Shown here piece after piece: positions 37,050-45,975 of a DNA stretch of 64,000 nucleotides. Where the stretch lies: the NCBI GenBank assembly GCA_021323635.1, contig JAJPKQ010000004.1, positions 186,001-250,000 of the forward strand, in the 5' to 3' direction. The notes below the pieces were generated by a model. That model was not told where the DNA came from, ran no database searches, and worked only from the letters and a program-made list of their open reading frames with translations. The position numbers and the translations under genes were made by a program. The stretch comes from a bacterium. Its GTDB lineage: Bacteria > Actinomycetota > Thermoleophilia > Solirubrobacterales > Solirubrobacteraceae. Every line of letters begins with the position of its first letter. The stretch's first letter is position 1.

Positions 37050-38044
37050 GGATGCTGCGGGCGCGTGAGCTCGATCGGGCGGCGCGCTCCTGGCAGGGGC
37101 CCTACCGACCCTACGACATCGTCAAGGAGGGCGTGATCGCGCTTGGCGCGGTGACGGTGATCGTGGTGATCGCCGCCATCCTCTTCTCATCGCCCGACGT
37201 GCGGCCGAGCACGATCGCGCAGTGGGCATCGCAAATGCCGCTCAACTTCGTGCAGACGGCAACCGAAGAGCTCGACTACACAAGCCACCTTGCAAAATAC
37301 GGCCCGCCTTATGACCACGGCAAGAGCTCCGTTCAGCACATCGCCTTCATCCATCTTCAGGAATGGCTGGGGATCAGCCATCCCATCGACACCGCAGAGG
37401 CCTACGTCATCGAACCGCTGCGGCGAATCCCGGCAGACCCGGCGCTCACGGCCGCGCTTTCGCAATACCTGCGCGCACCGGGCGCGACGCGAAAGCGCTG
37501 GGCGCTCGCCTACGCCGCAGCGCTGGGCCAGGCGCGCGAAGCGCCGGCGGCCGAAGGCGCGCACGCGCTGATCGTCCCCCAGGGCCCCTATGGGCCGATC
37601 GCGACGATGATGGCGTCGCTGCTCGCCGATGCCAAGAGCGGCGGCCTGGATGGCGCGCTGCTGACCTCGGGCGACTTCTACCAGACCGACTACACCAAGC
37701 CGCTGCTGTTCCTTGCGGACGGCGGGCTGCTTGAAGCGCGCGCGGGCCACGAACATCTGCTGGGCACGCAGTGGGGGATGATGAACGAGACCGGCAGCTA
37801 TCCGGGCCAGGTCTGGCTCTGGCTCTACACCTTCTGGTATCAGATCGAACCGTTCAAGTCCTCGTCGAACGCGGACGCCTATGCGATGGGGATCATGCTG
37901 CTCCTCTCGCTCGCCCTGCTGCTGATCCCGTTCATCCCGGGCCTGCGCGACATCCCGCGGGCGCTGCCCCTCTACAGGCTGATCTGGCGAGCGCACTACC
38001 GCAGCCAGGAGCAGCAGCCCGCCGGCCTTCAGCCTCGATCCTGA
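37046..38044 (+). CDS. Membrane partner of cytochrome b, in the subunit-IV position (function inferred)
   Basis: 332 residues, overlapping the cytochrome b gene by 4 bp. One helix near the N-terminus (GVIALGAVTVIVVIAAILFS) is followed by about 200 residues outside the membrane (QHIAFIHLQEWLGISHPIDT, EGAHALIVPQGPYGPIATMM). Two or three helices come near the end (VWLWLYTFWYQIEPF; GIMLLLSLALLLIPFIPGLRDIPR). The last part resembles the end of cytochrome b subunit IV, where 'IPG.RD.P' occurs in actinobacterial cytochrome b tails. The large central domain is not standard. Glutamate codons are mainly GAA, unlike most of the nuo genes. Confidence 0.6.
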   Translation: MRMLRARELDRAARSWQGPYRPYDIVKEGVIALGAVTVIVVIAAILFSSPDVRPSTIAQWASQMPLNFVQTATEELDYTSHLAKYGPPYDHGKSSVQHIAFIHLQEWLGISHPIDTAEAYVIEPLRRIPADPALTAALSQYLRAPGATRKRWALAYAAALGQAREAPAAEGAHALIVPQGPYGPIATMMASLLADAKSGGLDGALLTSGDFYQTDYTKPLLFLADGGLLEARAGHEHLLGTQWGMMNETGSYPGQVWLWLYTFWYQIEPFKSSSNADAYAMGIMLLLSLALLLIPFIPGLRDIPRALPLYRLIWRAHYRSQEQQPAGLQPRS

Positions 38045-38074
38045 GGCTCCTGCGGGCACGCGTGCAAGCGTGGC

Positions 38075-38080
38075 TAGGCT
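38075..38080 (+). promoter_or_regulatory. -10 box (TAGGCT), leaderless type
   Basis: TAGGCT ends 7 nt before GTG 38088 and so selects that start over the upstream GTG 38070. Confidence 0.5.
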
Positions 38081-38087
38081 GCGTGCA

Positions 38088-40358
38088 GTGAGACCGATCC
38101 GCCCCGGCGCCAGAGCGCATCGCCACCACCACCTCCTCCTCGTAGCGGCGATCGCACCCCTGCTGATGAGCCTGCTGGCAGCGCCCGATGCGCTTGCGGT
38201 CGTGACCGAAACAAGCCTTCAGGTAACCTCGCCGAGCGGTACCTACCTGCTGGCCGACGAAGTCACAGGCGCCGACACGATCGCTCTTGCGGGCAGCTCC
38301 AACGGCAGCGCGGGCGAACGGCTGGACATCAACTGCTACTGGGGCAGCTCAAGCGCGGCGCTCGCGCGGGGCGTTGAAATCCAGAGCGGCGGCGCCTTTG
38401 CCTACAGCGGCCCGTTCACAGCGATCGCAGGGCACTCGTGCGTTCTGCGCGCCGTCCCGGAAGGCGAATCCACCGACCACCCGCCCGGCACGCCGACACG
38501 CTTCAATGGCCCGCTGCTTGCGCTTGACCTGCGCTACTCGGAAACGATCACGAAGGGGCCGAACGTCGGCAGGCTGGCAAGCCACTACATCTTCGCCGCC
38601 CAGACAGAAGGCGGCTTCGCGTACGGATCGCTCGGCAACTGCGCGCTGATGCTCTCAGAGCTCTATGTCCCGATCACCTTCGCCGAAGCGCCACTTGACT
38701 CCTGCGATGGGTTCCTGTGGTGGGAGAACGGTCAGGAAAAGGCCGGCTTTGCCAAGCCCACGCGCTCGGAGCTGCAGGTGGACGGGCGCAACGCCTACCT
38801 GCCCGGAAACGTGATCGACCTCTTTGCGCGCTCAGAAGACCTGCCGGGCTTTCCCGCCGAGAGCTACAAGCTCTCCGTCAACCCCGAAGATGGCGACCTC
38901 ACCCTCGAAGAAGCCGATGAAGTCGTCGCCTGCTCCCCCGCAAGCTCCTTCCCGCCGACCACCGAAGGCTGCACGAGCCTGCTGCCGACGGGGGTGCGCG
39001 CCTATCTGCGCGTCGAACAGAGCGGCGGCGGCAGGCAGTCCCGTCTGACCCAGTACTTCGAATCGACCGACGGCAAGGCCCATGAAGTGGACCTGCTCGA
39101 GGACAACCAGTTCGTCGCGCCGACCCAGGCCGGCGAGCTGTACCTGCCCTGGGCTTCGAGCGGCTTCTCAAGCTACGGGACGCCGGGCCAGAGCCTGCCG
39201 GCGCCGCCCGCCGGCCCCGGCTCGCTCTATCTGCGCGCCGCGCCGAGCGAAGGGCCGCTCGGCGCGATCACCTTTGCGGCCGCACCCGAAGGCGAGACGG
39301 TGGTCGGAGCCACGAACGGGCCCTCCGGGGTGGCGTGGCTGGACCTGCACTACCACCTGCTGGTTCCCGCCGCCGGATACGTCGCGCTCTCCTTCACCTA
39401 CTCCAACGCCTTCTCGATCGCCGAAGCGCAGCGCATGGCGCAAGCCGCCCAGGCCGCCTACCTGCCGCAGGTCGCGATCGCCGCCCCCCTCGCGGGCTCC
39501 GACACCGGCAGCGAGACGGTGACCGTCGCGGGGAGCGCAGCCGATGCGCTGGGGATCGCGAGCGTGTCGGTGAACGGCCAGCGGGTCGCGCTCTCTGGCG
39601 GCTCCTGGAGCACGACGCTCAGGCTCGCGCCTGGGCCAAACACGATCGACGCGATCGCAACCAACATCTTCGGCAACAGCTCGAGCGCACAGACGACGAT
39701 CACCTACACCCCGCCGCCCCCGCCGGGGCTGGCGCTGAGCGCCCCTGCCCACCCCACGCGCGACGGCATCGCGGTGACCCTCTCCTGCAATGAGCCAGCG
39801 CGCGTGAGCTGTCACGGCAGCGAGCGGATCTCAGCGCGCGTGCTGCTCCGCGGCAATCGCGCGATCGCGGCCGGATCGCAATCCGCCCGCCGCCACCTGA
39901 GCGCAGGCGGGCGCGCTCGCAAGCGGATCCGAGCGCAGACGCGAGGGCTTGGCGCCGTGCGCTTCACGATCAGTGGCGGCAGATCGCGCACCATCGTCGC
40001 GCCGCTGAGCAGCTACGGCAGGCGGCTGCTTCGGGGCCTGCATCAGATCGTCGTCACCGACCTCGTCACGAGCACGGACGCAGCCGGCAAGGGGGCGGCG
40101 GCGCTGACCAGCGCCACCCTCCGCCTGAGGGCGCTTGACATGCGCAGGGTCAAGCGCGCGATCACCCGGGCGCTGCGGCGCCGAGGTGCCCTGCGCGCGG
40201 CAGTTCGCTGCCCACGCTTTGCGATCGCCGCAGCGGGCGCGAGCTTCCGCTGCCGCGTGCTTGGGCGCGCCAAACGCCACCACCGCGGCCGCCGCGTGCC
40301 GATGCAGGTTGCCGTGCGCGAGCTGGGCGAAGACGGCGCATTCTCGCTGGTGCTCTAG
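38088..40358 (+). CDS. Large secreted protein with Ig-like domain and basic C-terminus (unknown function)
   Basis: 756 residues beginning with a His/Arg-rich N-region and signal peptide (HLLLVAAIAPLLMSLLAAPDALA). The first 400 residues are beta-rich and unlike anything I recognise. Residues about 465-545 form a bacterial Ig-like fold (VAIAAPLAGSDTGSETVTVAGSAADALGIASVSVNG...NTIDAIATNIFGNSS), the type often found in extracellular carbohydrate-active proteins. A Pro-rich hinge leads to a very basic Ala/Arg-rich end that is comparable in style, not sequence, to the C-termini of the 6.8-13.5 kb paralogues. Glu codons are mostly GAA. Its stop lies 4 bp from the convergent acs stop. Confidence 0.7.
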   Translation: MRPIRPGARAHRHHHLLLVAAIAPLLMSLLAAPDALAVVTETSLQVTSPSGTYLLADEVTGADTIALAGSSNGSAGERLDINCYWGSSSAALARGVEIQSGGAFAYSGPFTAIAGHSCVLRAVPEGESTDHPPGTPTRFNGPLLALDLRYSETITKGPNVGRLASHYIFAAQTEGGFAYGSLGNCALMLSELYVPITFAEAPLDSCDGFLWWENGQEKAGFAKPTRSELQVDGRNAYLPGNVIDLFARSEDLPGFPAESYKLSVNPEDGDLTLEEADEVVACSPASSFPPTTEGCTSLLPTGVRAYLRVEQSGGGRQSRLTQYFESTDGKAHEVDLLEDNQFVAPTQAGELYLPWASSGFSSYGTPGQSLPAPPAGPGSLYLRAAPSEGPLGAITFAAAPEGETVVGATNGPSGVAWLDLHYHLLVPAAGYVALSFTYSNAFSIAEAQRMAQAAQAAYLPQVAIAAPLAGSDTGSETVTVAGSAADALGIASVSVNGQRVALSGGSWSTTLRLAPGPNTIDAIATNIFGNSSSAQTTITYTPPPPPGLALSAPAHPTRDGIAVTLSCNEPARVSCHGSERISARVLLRGNRAIAAGSQSARRHLSAGGRARKRIRAQTRGLGAVRFTISGGRSRTIVAPLSSYGRRLLRGLHQIVVTDLVTSTDAAGKGAAALTSATLRLRALDMRRVKRAITRALRRRGALRAAVRCPRFAIAAAGASFRCRVLGRAKRHHRGRRVPMQVAVRELGEDGAFSLVL

Positions 40359-40362
40359 CGGG

Positions 40363-42381
<2,019 letters not shown>

Positions 42382-42384
42382 GCC

Positions 42385-43251
42385 TCACCCCTTGGCCTTT
42401 GCGGCGGCCTCTGCCTTCCTGGTGGCTGCTCCGCGCTCCGGCGCCGGCCAGGGAATCGCCTCGCCCTTGGCCCACGCCGGCGGGTCACCGCCGGGAAGCC
42501 GATTCAAGAGCAGGAAGCCGAGCGCCACCATGAACGCGCCCGGAACGATCTGCAGCGTGAAGGCGCCTGTGAACAGCGGCAGCAGGATGATCGCGGCGAT
42601 GACGCCCAAGGTGCGCAGCCAGCGCGGCAGCAGTCCCGCGCGCGTGGCCCGCAGCAGCGCCATGATCATGCCGACGACGAGCACTACCGGCAGCAGCAGA
42701 GCGAGGTAGCCGACGATCTGATTGGCCGCGCCGGTCGTGACCGCGCGTTCTACCGCAGCCTGCGTGAAGTTGTGGCCGGTGGCGAATTCGTGCGTGCGGA
42801 TCGCCCGCACGATCTGCGCGAGGATCATCACAAAGGCGCCGAGGAAGCCGCCGATCATGACCGTGATGCGCACCGCCGGCGAGGGCTCTGGCACGCGGAG
42901 GCGGACGGCTTCAAGCAGAAACAGCAGCCCGACCGTGAGCAGCGCGATGGCGATCGCCTCGAGCGCCGAGCCTGCGATCAGGCCCAGCGCATGGTGCGAG
43001 ATGTACCTGATCTCGGGCGTCTGCGGCGAGACGGCGACGGACGCCTTGCCTTCAAGCGCGGGCGCAAGCCCCTGGATGATCCCGACCGTGGGCAGGCCCG
43101 ACAGCGACTGGTAGATGACGATCGCTCCCAGCAGGTAGAGCACCCCCGCGGCGCTGACGGGCACGCCCAGACGCGCGCGGCGCTCGGCCTCGCCCTCCAG
43201 CAGCTCCCGGGGCCCCGAGCTCCGCTCGGTCTCATTGCCTGACCGTGCCAT
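42385..43251 (-). CDS. Membrane protein of unknown function upstream of acs
   Basis: 288 residues with about seven hydrophobic helices (for example VSAAGVLYLLGAIVIYQSLSG; GLIAGSALEAIAIALLTVGLLFLLEAV; ITVMIGGFLGAFVMILAQIVRAI; IVGYLALLLPVVLVVGMIMALL) and a charged Pro/Ala tail. I see no transporter or enzyme motif. Because its stop is 3 bp from the acs start it is cotranscribed, which suggests, without proving, a role in acetate or carboxylate handling. TAGACT ends 8 nt before its ATG. Confidence 0.6.
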   Translation of the reverse strand: MARSGNETERSSGPRELLEGEAERRARLGVPVSAAGVLYLLGAIVIYQSLSGLPTVGIIQGLAPALEGKASVAVSPQTPEIRYISHHALGLIAGSALEAIAIALLTVGLLFLLEAVRLRVPEPSPAVRITVMIGGFLGAFVMILAQIVRAIRTHEFATGHNFTQAAVERAVTTGAANQIVGYLALLLPVVLVVGMIMALLRATRAGLLPRWLRTLGVIAAIILLPLFTGAFTLQIVPGAFMVALGFLLLNRLPGGDPPAWAKGEAIPWPAPERGAATRKAEAAAKAKG

Positions 43252-43259
43252 CAGCGCGC

Positions 43260-43265
43260 AGTCTA
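43260..43265 (-). promoter_or_regulatory. -10 box (TAGACT) of the membrane protein-acs operon
   Basis: TAGACT on the minus strand ends 8 nt before ATG 43251. It lies 12 bp from a divergent -10 box at 43278. Confidence 0.45.
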
Positions 43266-43277
43266 TGCGCCCGCCGC

Positions 43278-43283
43278 TACGAT
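43278..43283 (+). promoter_or_regulatory. -10 box (TACGAT), leaderless type
   Basis: TACGAT ends 6 nt before ATG 43290 and selects that start instead of the track's 43245. Confidence 0.5.
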
Positions 43284-43289
43284 GGCGTC

Positions 43290-43562
43290 ATGGAGCAAGG
43301 TGGCCTTGGTGATCTCTTCGGCGACCCCGAGGAGCTGCAGCGGCGGCTGGCGGAGCTTGCGGAGCAGTTTCAGGGCCAGCAGCGCCTGGCCTGGGCCGAC
43401 AACGCGATCAAGCTGGCGGTCGACATGACCGTTGCGGCGATCGGTCGCATCAACGTCCAGGGCAACGCGGAGGCGCAGGCCGAGCAGATCCGCACCGTGA
43501 TCGCGCGGACCTTCCCTGAGGCGGTCGCGCTCGTCCGCGAGGCGCGCGAAGGGCTCCAGTAG
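43290..43562 (+). CDS. Small helical protein of unknown function
   Basis: 90 residues, predicted mostly helical: GDLFGDPEELQRRLAELAEQFQGQQRLAW followed by a hydrophobic stretch AIKLAVDMTVAAIGRI and a second helix AEQIRTVIARTFPEAVALVREARE. The opening 'GLGDLFGDPEELQRRL' is faintly like the start of YbaB/EbfC, but the rest of that family's pattern is missing, so I do not call it. The start is fixed by the -10 box. It is convergent with the acidic mini-protein gene, with one base between the stops. Confidence 0.55.
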   Translation: MEQGGLGDLFGDPEELQRRLAELAEQFQGQQRLAWADNAIKLAVDMTVAAIGRINVQGNAEAQAEQIRTVIARTFPEAVALVREAREGLQ

Positions 43563-43563
43563 C

Positions 43564-43704
43564 CTAGAAGCTCTCGCCCTCTTCAAGGTCTTCGTAGTCG
43601 TCGAAGTCGACCTCTTCCTCGTCGGTGCCGAGGAGCTCGTCGTCTTCCTCCTCCCAATCGTCCGCGTCAAGTTCGCGCTCAGGTTCCTCAAGCCGGGTGC
43701 TCAT
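43564..43704 (-). CDS. 46-residue highly acidic protein of unknown function
   Basis: About half of the residues are Asp or Glu (DADDWEEEDDELLGTDEEEVDFDDYEDLEEGE), giving an extreme negative charge. The ORF track uses GTG 43749 for 61 residues; I prefer ATG 43704 because AAGGAG sits 10 nt upstream of it. The longer form, with a basic Lys/Arg head, remains possible. It lies between the peroxiredoxin gene and the small helical protein. The composition suggests a nucleic-acid mimic, a metal or cation binder, or an intrinsically disordered partner, none of which can be shown here. Confidence 0.5.
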   Translation of the reverse strand: MSTRLEEPERELDADDWEEEDDELLGTDEEEVDFDDYEDLEEGESF

Positions 43705-43767
43705 CTGATCGAGACTCCTTCTTGTTGACTTGGTGTTGGGCTTGGCCACCTGCCAAGGGTCGGCCCG

Positions 43768-43773
43768 ATCCTA
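43768..43773 (-). promoter_or_regulatory. -10 box (TAGGAT) for the acidic mini-protein
   Basis: TAGGAT on the minus strand overlaps the end of the peroxiredoxin gene (its TAG stop is 43773-43771) and leaves a leader of about 55-60 nt to ATG 43704, or about 10 nt to GTG 43749. Confidence 0.35.
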
Positions 43774-44259
43774 GGCCGAGGCTCCGGCGGCTTCGGCCGA
43801 TGATAACCGCAGCACGCGCAGCACCTCTTCGTCATGCGTCGCGGGCGAGACCTTCGGGATCACGTGCATCACGACGCCATCGCCATCAACGATGAAGGTC
43901 GCCCGCTGGATGCCGAAGTACTCCCTCCCGTACATCGACTTCTTGACCCACACGCCATAGCGCTCGGCGACCGCGTGGTCCTCGTCGGAGAGCAGCGTGA
44001 AGCCCAGGCCGTACTTCTGGTCGAAGCGCTCCAGGCGCGCGACCGGGTCGGGCGAGATGCCGAGCACCCGCACACCCAGGCGCTCGTAGTCGCCGGCGTG
44101 GTCGCGCAGCGAGCAGGCCTGCTTGGTGCAGCCGGGCGTGTCGGCCTTGGGGTAGAAGTAGACCACGACAGGGCTGCCCCGCAGCTCCGAGAGGCGCACG
44201 AGCTGCCCATGCTGGTCGGGTAGCGCGAAGTCCGGAGCCTGCTCGCCCTGCTCGATCAT
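43771..44259 (-). CDS. bcp: Thioredoxin-dependent peroxiredoxin, Bcp/PrxQ type
   Basis: Reduces hydrogen peroxide and organic peroxides. The 162-residue protein has QGEQAPDFALPDQHG, then the active-site segment YPKADTPGCTKQACSLRD, where the first Cys is peroxidatic and the second, five residues on, resolving, as in PrxQ. ATG 44259 is chosen because TACCAT ends 6 nt before it; the track's 23 extra residues would come from the iteron region. CTTGCAAG iterons lie 31-58 nt upstream of the -10 box, where an activator or repressor could act. Confidence 0.93.
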   Translation of the reverse strand: MIEQGEQAPDFALPDQHGQLVRLSELRGSPVVVYFYPKADTPGCTKQACSLRDHAGDYERLGVRVLGISPDPVARLERFDQKYGLGFTLLSDEDHAVAERYGVWVKKSMYGREYFGIQRATFIVDGDGVVMHVIPKVSPATHDEEVLRVLRLSSAEAAGASA

Positions 44260-44265
44260 GCGCCG

Positions 44266-44271
44266 ATGGTA
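44266..44271 (-). promoter_or_regulatory. -10 box (TACCAT) of bcp, leaderless type
   Basis: TACCAT ends 6 nt before the bcp ATG with no ribosome site between. Confidence 0.5.
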
Positions 44272-44296
44272 GCGCTCGGCGCCAGCGGGCGCTTGA

Positions 44297-44356
44297 AGCG
44301 GCTTGCAAGTACTTGCAAGTACTTGCAAGCAAGACTTGAAAGGCCGCCTTCAGCCG
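44297..44356 (+). repeat. Iteron-bearing direct repeat, copy A (60 bp)
   Basis: Starts AGCGGCTTGCAAG and ends CCTTCAGCCG. It holds three copies of the palindrome CTTGCAAG at exactly 10-bp steps (44302, 44312, 44322) followed by CAAGACTTGAAAG. Copy B at 45899 matches it except for one missing 10-bp iteron unit, one further missing base and a few substitutions. It lies between bcp and the 3' end of the AlbA_2 gene. Confidence 0.8.
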
Positions 44357-44365
44357 ACTGGCGCC

Positions 44366-44381
44366 GCGCGGTCGACCGCGC
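44366..44381. terminator. Perfect palindrome after the AlbA_2 gene
   Basis: GCGCGGTCGACCGCGC, 17 nt downstream of the AlbA_2 gene stop codon, can form a short GC-rich hairpin. Confidence 0.4.
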
Positions 44382-44397
44382 TCAGAGCATCGGGCTG

Positions 44398-45780
44398 CTA
44401 CCTCAATCTCCAATATGCGCGCGGATCGCGAGCTGACTTGCCCACCCATGCAACCCCGCCTGCGTCGAGCAGGGCCCTCAGCTCGCGCTGCGCAGTCGGG
44501 CGCGAAATCTGCAGCGCCTCGGCGATCTCGCCTGTGCTGAGACGACTCTGCTCGCGGAGCAAGGCCATGATCGACCGCCCGCGCGCTGAAAGCGAGGCAT
44601 CGAGCGCACGGTCGACCGGGTCAGTCAGGAGGCTCAGCTGCGCGCCGCTCGAGGCCTGTCGATAGATCGGGTCGCTCAGGCCGGCTGCGCGCATCTCCTC
44701 GAACATCCTGCGGATACCCTCGCCCAGCTCCTGTCCGAAGCTCAGGTCCGCGCATACGCGAGCGATGCGTGGATTGCGAGCAAAGCGCGTCACGTGCGCG
44801 GGATCGCTCAGATCGACCAACCCCAGGAAGCGCCCCGGGCTCCAGATCTCGATTCGGTCATCGAAGACCTCGACGCGCACGTGATCGCCGGCAATGCTGT
44901 AGGAGCGGTGCACCACGGCGTTCACCAAGCCCTCCAGCCATGCGTCTTCGGGGATCAGCGCGATCGGTCCAAACTTTGCCGCGCCGCGCCGAAGCGCGCG
45001 CCGGAACGGCTGAAGCTCGCTCACCCGCGCCTGCGCGGCGAACAGCTGCCTCGGTATCGGGCCTTCAAAGCGCTCGTCGCCGATCAGCTGCTGGCGGACG
45101 CCAGCGCCGCGCTCTCGCCCGCGGTAGCGCAGCACACGCACGTACGCCTCGGGCAGCTCGAGCTGCGGATATTGCGCGAAAAGGAGGGCGCCCGCGATCG
45201 TCAGTCGATCGTCCACCGCAAGGCCGCGCGCTACAAGCAGGCGGTGGAGATCCGGGGCACCGACAGCGGACCGGTAGCTCTCGGCCAGCTCGACGTCCAG
45301 GCTCTCGAGCGTGAGATCTCGGCACAGACGGGCCTCGTAGCTGGCTTGACGCTTGTCGAAGATCAGCTCCTGCCGCTGCGCAAAGGAAAGCCGACGATTC
45401 TCATCACCGACGCGCAGAAACATCTCGTCGCGCTTGTTCGCATGGACTTCATCGGTCGGCTCCACCTCGATCACCAGCAGATGGTCAGGCTGTGCGCGCT
45501 CGTTGACACATTCGACCAGCCGCGAGCGCGCTCGCACCGGCGGCTCGCAGTAGTCGCTGCTCGCCTGCAGCTGCGCGTTGCGAAGCTCAGGCCAGCGATC
45601 GGTCCCCTCGACCCTCCCGGCGCGCAGACCTACGATCACAATCCCGCCGTCGGCATTCGCCAATCCGATGAGGCAGTCCGCCAGATCTTTGGCTTGGACC
45701 TTCGCCGACTTGCGCTCGAACCACTGGTCCTCAGGCAGCGAGGCGAGCAGCTCGCCGCGCTGTCCGGGAGCTGCGTTCAA
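44398..45780 (-). CDS. Schlafen/AlbA_2-type ATP-binding regulator with C-terminal winged helix
   Basis: 460 residues in the COG2865-like arrangement. Residues about 10-130 are an AlbA_2 (Schlafen-type) domain (LPEDQWFERKSAKVQAKDLADCLIGLANADGGIVIVGL). About 260-390 is an HATPase-like recG C-terminal domain (DAWLEGLVNAVVHRSY, DDRIEIWSPGRFLG, GQELGEGIRRMFEEM). The last 60 residues are a winged helix (STGEIAEALQISRPTAQRELRALLDAGGV). The start appears to be TTG, since no ATG or GTG lies in frame after the upstream stop. The gene stands alone, bracketed by iteron repeats and with a dyad TACTTG..CAAGTA upstream, so autoregulation is likely. Such genes occur as regulators and in accessory or defence contexts; the role here is unknown. 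Confidence 0.8.
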   Translation of the reverse strand: MNAAPGQRGELLASLPEDQWFERKSAKVQAKDLADCLIGLANADGGIVIVGLRAGRVEGTDRWPELRNAQLQASSDYCEPPVRARSRLVECVNERAQPDHLLVIEVEPTDEVHANKRDEMFLRVGDENRRLSFAQRQELIFDKRQASYEARLCRDLTLESLDVELAESYRSAVGAPDLHRLLVARGLAVDDRLTIAGALLFAQYPQLELPEAYVRVLRYRGRERGAGVRQQLIGDERFEGPIPRQLFAAQARVSELQPFRRALRRGAAKFGPIALIPEDAWLEGLVNAVVHRSYSIAGDHVRVEVFDDRIEIWSPGRFLGLVDLSDPAHVTRFARNPRIARVCADLSFGQELGEGIRRMFEEMRAAGLSDPIYRQASSGAQLSLLTDPVDRALDASLSARGRSIMALLREQSRLSTGEIAEALQISRPTAQRELRALLDAGGVAWVGKSARDPRAYWRLR

Positions 45781-45820
45781 CGCCGACTCGACCTGTACCG
45801 CTGCCTTCGCCTCTGCGCTC

Positions 45821-45841
45821 TACTTGAAATAATTGCAAGTA
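45821..45841. promoter_or_regulatory. Inverted repeat TACTTG-N9-CAAGTA upstream of the AlbA_2 gene
   Basis: Six-base arms around an AT-rich centre (AAATAATTG), 40 bp before the TTG start. The AT-rich centre could be the -10 region, so a protein binding the arms would block transcription. Confidence 0.5.
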
Positions 45842-45850
45842 GACTTCAGC
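45833..45850 (+). repeat. Degenerate third copy of the iteron repeat
   Basis: TTGCAAGTAGACTTCAGC reads like copies A and B with the segment between two CTT triplets deleted (TTGCAAG..AGACTT..TTCAGC). Confidence 0.45.
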
Positions 45851-45898
45851 ATTCGACCGTGCCTAGGTGCGTGAGCGACGGGCGCTCGCGCGATGACG

Positions 45899-45947
45899 AG
45901 CGGCTTGCAAGCACTTGCAAGCAAGACTTGAAAGCCCCCTTCAGCCG
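45899..45947 (+). repeat. Iteron-bearing direct repeat, copy B (49 bp)
   Basis: Same orientation as copy A, with two CTTGCAAG palindromes 10 bp apart (45904, 45914), then CAAGACTTGAAAG and TTCAGCCG. It lies between the AlbA_2 gene start and the 3' end of the glycosidase-like operon, about 1.6 kb from copy A. Confidence 0.8.
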
Positions 45948-45975
45948 GCCTGGCCGCTGCCACGTCGCTGCCCGC

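Noticed and set aside
43290-43562. YbaB/EbfC nucleoid protein
   Set aside because: Only the first dozen residues look similar; the conserved glycine-rich strand pattern of YbaB is missing.
44297-44356. CRISPR array
   Set aside because: CTTGCAAG units repeat every 10 bp with 2-bp spacers, far too short for CRISPR, and no cas genes are present.
44297-45947. Insertion sequence with terminal repeats
   Set aside because: The repeats are direct, not inverted, and the enclosed gene is a regulator with no transposase motif; I keep only a weaker insertion hypothesis.
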